From Brevibacillus thermoruber 423 (GTDB lineage Bacteria > Bacillota > Bacilli > Brevibacillales > Brevibacillaceae), in NCBI RefSeq assembly GCF_000454065.1, contig NZ_KE695655.1, positions 87,684 through 151,683 on the forward strand: a DNA stretch of 64,000 nucleotides. Reading direction: 5' to 3'. Made by a program: the position numbers and the translations under genes. Under the pieces are notes generated by a model that saw only the letters and a program-made list of their open reading frames with translations, was not told the origin of the DNA and did no database searches. Every line of letters starts with the position of its first letter. The stretch's first letter is position 1. Below are positions 61,009 through 64,000 of the stretch, piece by piece.

Positions 61009-61711
61009 CACGTCCAACCTGGTGTTGAGCGTAGCCGTGGTGGAGGAGGGACGGGTGCTGGCGGAAGTGACCACCAACCAGCAAAAAAACCACTCCGTCC
61101 GCCTGATGGACTGCGTCTCCCGGCTGCTGGACGAGACGGACACGCGGCCGGAACAGCTTTCCGGCATCGGCGTGGCAAAAGGGCCCGGATCGTATACGGG
61201 TGTCCGCATCGGCGTCGCCACGGCCAAAAGCATCGCCTGGGCACTGAACCTGCCCGTGGTCGGCGTCTCCAGCCTGCAGGCGGTGGCGCAGAACGCGCTG
61301 GGCTTTCCGGGGCTGATCGTTCCCTTGTTTGACGCGCGGCGGGGACAAGTTTACAGCGGAGCGTACCGGACGGCAGGAATGGAGGCAGTCTCGGTTCAGT
61401 TGGCCGAACGCATCATCCTGCTCTCCGACTGGCTGCCGCTGCTGCGCGAACAGGCCGCAGGGGAACCGATTTTGTTCCTGGGCGAAGACGTCCGCCTGCA
61501 TCGGGAGACGATTGCGGCGGTGCTGGGAGATCAAGCCCGGTTTGCTCCGGCTTCGCACAACCATCCGCGGGCGGCCCATATCGGCCTTCTGGCACTGGGC
61601 GAGATCGAAAACGCCGGATCGGCGCACGACCTGGTGCCCGAGTATCTGCAGTTGGCGGAAGCGGAAGCAAAGTGGCTGGCCCAAAATCAGGAGGGTTCCC
61701 AAAAGGAGTAG
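60983..61711 (+). CDS. tsaB: tRNA t6A synthesis protein TsaB
   Basis: 242 residues from ATG 60983; TTG 60980 and ATG 60989 (MRVLAIDTSN) are also possible behind GCGAGGAG. ASKHA fold: RVLAIDTSNLVLSVAVVEEG, the inactive-kinase-like ISGIGVAKGPGSYTGVRIGV (GPGSYTGVRIG is diagnostic), IVPLFDARRGQVYSGAYR and LVPEYLQLAEAEAKW. Partner of TsaD in t6A formation. Confidence 0.93.
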   Translation: MVMRVLAIDTSNLVLSVAVVEEGRVLAEVTTNQQKNHSVRLMDCVSRLLDETDTRPEQLSGIGVAKGPGSYTGVRIGVATAKSIAWALNLPVVGVSSLQAVAQNALGFPGLIVPLFDARRGQVYSGAYRTAGMEAVSVQLAERIILLSDWLPLLREQAAGEPILFLGEDVRLHRETIAAVLGDQARFAPASHNHPRAAHIGLLALGEIENAGSAHDLVPEYLQLAEAEAKWLAQNQEGSQKE

Positions 61712-61715
61712 AGGC

Positions 61716-62177
61716 ATGGAGCAACAAGAAGCGGTAGGATTTCGCTTTATGACGCTGGCCGACGTACACGCGGTCGCTGAACTGGAGCGGCTGTCGTTTA
61801 CCACGCCCTGGCCGCCTGACGCGTTTGTCAACGAGCTGACGAGAAACCCCAACGCACGCTACGTTGTTGTCGTGAACCGGGAGAACAAGGTGATCGCCTA
61901 CTGCGGGATGTGGGTGGTGCTGGACGAGGCGCACATTACCAACGTAGCCGTGCACCCCGACTGGCGGGGGAAAAAGATCGGGGAGCGGCTGATGCGCAAA
62001 ATGATGGAAGTGGCCGTGGCGTATGGAGCGAAGAGCATGACGCTGGAAGTCCGCCCGTCCAACACCGTGGCCCGCCGCCTGTACGCCAAACTGGGCTTTG
62101 AGGAGCGGGGGCTGCGCAAACGGTACTATTCGGACAATAACGAAGACGCGATCATAATGTGGGTGACACTGCAATGA
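61716..62177 (+). CDS. rimI: Ribosomal-protein-alanine N-acetyltransferase RimI
   Basis: 153 residues; ATG at 61716 behind AAAAGGAG. GNAT motifs: [53 protein letters not shown] (acetyl-CoA loop RGKKIG), [20 protein letters not shown] and [20 protein letters not shown]. It acetylates the N-terminus of ribosomal protein S18 in enterics. Lies between tsaB and tsaD as in many Firmicutes; overlaps tsaD by four bases. Confidence 0.92.
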   Translation: MEQQEAVGFRFMTLADVHAVAELERLSFTTPWPPDAFVNELTRNPNARYVVVVNRENKVIAYCGMWVVLDEAHITNVAVHPDWRGKKIGERLMRKMMEVAVAYGAKSMTLEVRPSNTVARRLYAKLGFEERGLRKRYYSDNNEDAIIMWVTLQ

Positions 62178-63250
62178 ACAGAAGAGAACCTTCCCGCTAC
62201 GAGGAACGCGTGCGGCAGGCATACCAGGCGCACAAGGAATCGGGGGAACCAACGTACATTTTGGGGATCGAGACGAGCTGCGACGAGACGTCGGCTGCCG
62301 TGGTGCAGGACGGCCGCGTCGTGCTTTCCAACGTGATCGCCTCGCAGGCGGACATACACAAACGCTTCGGCGGCGTGGTCCCGGAGGTAGCCTCCCGCCG
62401 TCATGTGGAAAACATCACGCTGACGATCGAGGAGGCCTTGACCCGGGCAGGCCGGACGCTGGACGACATCCATGCCATCGCGGTCACCTACGGCCCCGGT
62501 CTGGTAGGCGCGCTGCTGGTGGGCGTGGCGGCGGCCAAGGCCGTTTCCTTTGCCCGCGGCATCCCCCTGATCGGCGTTCATCACATCGCCGGCCACATCT
62601 ACGCCAACCGGCTGGTGGAGGAGATGCGGTTTCCACTGGTGGCGCTGGTTGTCTCAGGCGGCCACACCGAGCTGGTCTTGATGAAAGCGCACGGCGAGTA
62701 CGAGATCCTGGGAGAAACCCGGGACGACGCCGCCGGCGAAGCGTACGACAAAGTGGCGCGGGCGCTGAAGCTGCCCTATCCGGGCGGACCGCACATCGAC
62801 CGACTGGCCCGCGAAGGAGAGCCGCGCGTGCCGCTGCCGCGCGCCTGGCTGGAGCCGGACTCCTATGATTTCAGCTTCAGCGGGCTGAAGTCGGCGGTGC
62901 TCAATACGCTGCACAACGCTTCGCAGCGGGGCGAGACGATCGATCCCGCCGACCTGGCGGCCAGTTTTCAGGATTCGGTGACCGAGGTGCTGGTGGAAAA
63001 AACGATCCGGGCAGCCAGGGAATACGGCGCCCGGCAGGTGCTGCTGGCCGGCGGCGTGGCCGCCAACCGCGGGCTGCGTGAACGCCTGCAGCAGCGCTGC
63101 GAGGCGGAGGGCGTTGCCCTGGTCATCCCGCCGCTGTCGCTCTGTACCGACAACGCCGCGATGATCGCCGCCGCCGGGTACATCCACTACCAAAAAGGAC
63201 AGTTTGCCGGACTTGACCTGAACGGCGTGCCCGGCCTCCCCCTATCGTGA
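62174..63250 (+). CDS. tsaD: tRNA N6-adenosine threonylcarbamoyltransferase TsaD
   Basis: 358 residues; ATG at 62174 overlaps the rimI stop (ATGA). Kae1/TsaD motifs: [37 protein letters not shown] with the metal-binding HxxxH region continued in [51 protein letters not shown] and [13 protein letters not shown]. Catalyses transfer of the threonylcarbamoyl group to A37. An N-terminal extension of ~25 residues precedes the core. Confidence 0.94.
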   Translation: MNRREPSRYEERVRQAYQAHKESGEPTYILGIETSCDETSAAVVQDGRVVLSNVIASQADIHKRFGGVVPEVASRRHVENITLTIEEALTRAGRTLDDIHAIAVTYGPGLVGALLVGVAAAKAVSFARGIPLIGVHHIAGHIYANRLVEEMRFPLVALVVSGGHTELVLMKAHGEYEILGETRDDAAGEAYDKVARALKLPYPGGPHIDRLAREGEPRVPLPRAWLEPDSYDFSFSGLKSAVLNTLHNASQRGETIDPADLAASFQDSVTEVLVEKTIRAAREYGARQVLLAGGVAANRGLRERLQQRCEAEGVALVIPPLSLCTDNAAMIAAAGYIHYQKGQFAGLDLNGVPGLPLS

Positions 63251-63252
63251 TG

Positions 63253-63291
63253 AAAAGGGCTTGCGGATGTCACTCCGCGGGCTCTTTTTTT
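63253..63291 (+). terminator. Terminator of the thiL-tsaD operon
   Basis: AGGGCTTGCGGA pairs with TCCGCGGGCTCT (12 bp including G-T pairs), followed by seven T residues. Confidence 0.75.
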
Positions 63292-63356
63292 CAGAGAGAC
63301 GCCATCTCGGTGTGGGGAGGCAAGCGATATGTCATGTTTCCTGACATTCATTTGCG

Positions 63357-63402
63357 AATTTTTCCGAAAAATTGTTGACTTTACGAATTTTCATGTTAGA
63401 AT
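63357..63402 (+). promoter_or_regulatory. Promoter with a CodY-like palindrome, upstream of a micro-ORF
   Basis: The palindrome AATTTTTCCGAAAAATT (63357-63373) resembles the CodY box (AATTTTCWGAAAATT; about three mismatches) and abuts the -35. TTGACT (63375-63380) and TAGAAT (63397-63402) are 16 bp apart. Transcription would start about at the ATG of the 11-codon ORF at 63410. Confidence 0.5.
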
Positions 63403-63409
63403 TTATTAC

Positions 63410-63445
63410 ATGAACACTCATCTTCTCTCCATCTCCTCATGGTGA
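63410..63445 (+). CDS. Possible 11-residue leader peptide
   Basis: ATG at 63410 gives MNTHLLSISSW then TGA. The start lies 7-8 bases after the -10 box, so the message would be leaderless or nearly so. The stop codon falls at the foot of a terminator hairpin (63444-63468). The arrangement promoter - tiny ORF - terminator is that of an attenuator or a short regulatory RNA. No SD is present and I do not recognise the peptide. Confidence 0.35.
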   Translation: MNTHLLSISSW

Positions 63446-63469
63446 CCCAGGTATGGGTCTCTTTTTTTG
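63444..63469 (+). terminator. Terminator directly after the micro-ORF
   Basis: GACCCA (63444-63449) pairs with TGGGTC (63454-63459), followed by TCTTTTTTT. With the promoter at 63375-63402 it defines a transcript of about 60 nt. Confidence 0.65.
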
Positions 63470-63544
63470 CGCAAAAGGCTGAAAACGCCGCCTTTTTGCC
63501 TGGCAGAGGCTGAGTGGAAGAGAGCGCGCTCGCATTTCACACCT

Positions 63545-63693
63545 TTATCCACAGACTCTGGATAATTTCCGCTGGATGCGTTCGCCGGCTCCTGTGAATA
63601 CTGGTGATAACACGAAGAATTGCCGGGAAAATCGACATTTTCCTGTGGATTTTCCTGTGGAATTTGTGGATAAAAGTATCGGTGTTATCAACA
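63545..63693 (+). promoter_or_regulatory. Cluster of DnaA-box-like sequences
   Basis: Perfect TTATCCACA at 63545-63553 and its complement TGTGGATAA at 63665-63673; near matches TCTGGATAA (63557), TGTGGATTT (63644), TGTGGAATT (63656) and TTATCAACA (63685). Two more adjoining half-matches (CTATCCACA/TGTGGATAC, 63926-63943) lie inside the next gene. The interval 63470-63707 has no gene. Confidence 0.5.
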
Positions 63694-63707
63694 GAGGAGG
63701 GAGCCTG

Positions 63708-64000
63708 GTGAGAACAAAAGGGCTGCAGGTGCTCGCGGCATGCCTGCTGCTGGCGTCTGTCGCGAATCCGGAAGCGGCTGCCGCCGCAGTCGCTGTTGGT
63801 TCCACTGTGACGGCGGAAAAACCGGTGCGCACAACCGGAGCCGACCCGGTACATCCGGCGGGCCGGCAGGTGGTGGCGCTGTTCGTGGAGGGGCTGTCGT
63901 TTCGGGAGCTGGACCGCCTGTGCGGCTATCCACATGTGGATACGTGGCTGGAGCAGGCGGAGGCGGGCGCGCTCTCCCTCCGTACACCGGGGGCGCGGAC
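63708..64000 (+). CDS. Secreted protein, N-terminal part only (possible alkaline-phosphatase-fold)
   Basis: GTG at 63708 behind GAGGAGGGAG; the gene runs off the window end after 97 codons. Signal peptide MRTKGLQVLAACLLLASVAN followed by an Ala-rich AxA site. The mature start reads RQVVALFVEGLSFRELDRLC, then YPHVDTWLEQAEAGALSLRT, PGAR. A hydrophobic strand VVALFVEGLS followed by GALSLRTPG is the pattern seen at the N-terminus of secreted phosphatase/phosphodiesterase-like proteins, but the active site is beyond the window. Assignment is tentative. Confidence 0.55.
   Translation, partial: MRTKGLQVLAACLLLASVANPEAAAAAVAVGSTVTAEKPVRTTGADPVHPAGRQVVALFVEGLSFRELDRLCGYPHVDTWLEQAEAGALSLRTPGAR

Overview
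The window is a G+C-rich stretch of chromosome from an endospore-forming Bacillales bacterium, most likely Brevibacillus or a close relative in the Paenibacillaceae. The evidence is a gamma-type SASP, CmpA, a GerMN lipoprotein, two SAM-I riboswitches, sigma-A promoters with perfect TTGACA/TATAAT hexamers, and the block acpS - ydcC-like - alr - ndoAI - ndoA - rsbTUVW - sigB - tex - cmpA - sprT, which matches Bacillus subtilis gene order. The genus is an inference. No rRNA, tRNA, CRISPR array or phage module was found.

Layout. 0-3.6 kb: 3' end of a NamA-like reductase, DUF2325 and YezD-like small genes, a lower-G+C patch with a decayed reading frame, an orphan lipoprotein and an RlpA-like protein without signal peptide. 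3.8-12.2 kb (minus strand): Nif3-like protein; an ArsR-type regulator heading an ABC-2 exporter operon; a MoxR - DUF58 - DUF4129 operon. 12.5-14.1 kb: metY behind a SAM-I riboswitch. 14.1-23.7 kb: GNAT, rhodanese, SCO1, DUF3889, RNase J, bacilliredoxin, aldo/keto reductase, O-methyltransferase and LCP protein, interspersed with pseudogenes of ChrA, an SDR and an MFS transporter. 23.8-26.7 kb: SAM-I riboswitch plus metN-metP-metQ. 26.8-32 kb: three tandem OppA-type binding proteins without permeases. 32-35.4 kb: two small unknown genes, an N-acetylmuramoyl-L-alanine amidase and a GerMN lipoprotein. 35.7-42.7 kb: pstS-pstC-pstA-pstB, a chemoreceptor on the opposite strand, and a second pstB; pstS and the second pstB each follow an 11-bp-periodic Pho-box array. 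42.7-47.3 kb: broken arsB, a three-gene GMC dehydrogenase operon, an ArsR regulator, a glutaredoxin-like protein. 47.5-64 kb: SASP, acpS, ydcC-like, alr, the ndoAI/ndoA toxin-antitoxin pair, the sigma-B module, tex, cmpA, sprT, thiL, the t6A genes tsaE/tsaB/tsaD with rimI, an intergenic region with a micro-ORF and DnaA boxes, and the start of a secreted protein.

How the genes work together. Methionine status controls metY and the methionine importer through two S-box leaders. Phosphate starvation probably controls the pst genes through PhoP. General stress is handled by RsbT/U/V/W and sigma-B, and a sigma-B-like promoter precedes the GMC operon.

The most unusual signal is a roughly 256-bp repeat present three times (35396-35651, 47756-48012, 49807-50062). 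Each copy sits directly downstream of a gene and is bracketed by two copies of that gene's own rho-independent terminator hairpin. The upstream hairpin has lost its U-tract and the downstream one keeps it. The hairpin differs at each site, so this looks like a terminator-targeting, MITE-like element that duplicates its target and becomes part of the host gene's 3' UTR.
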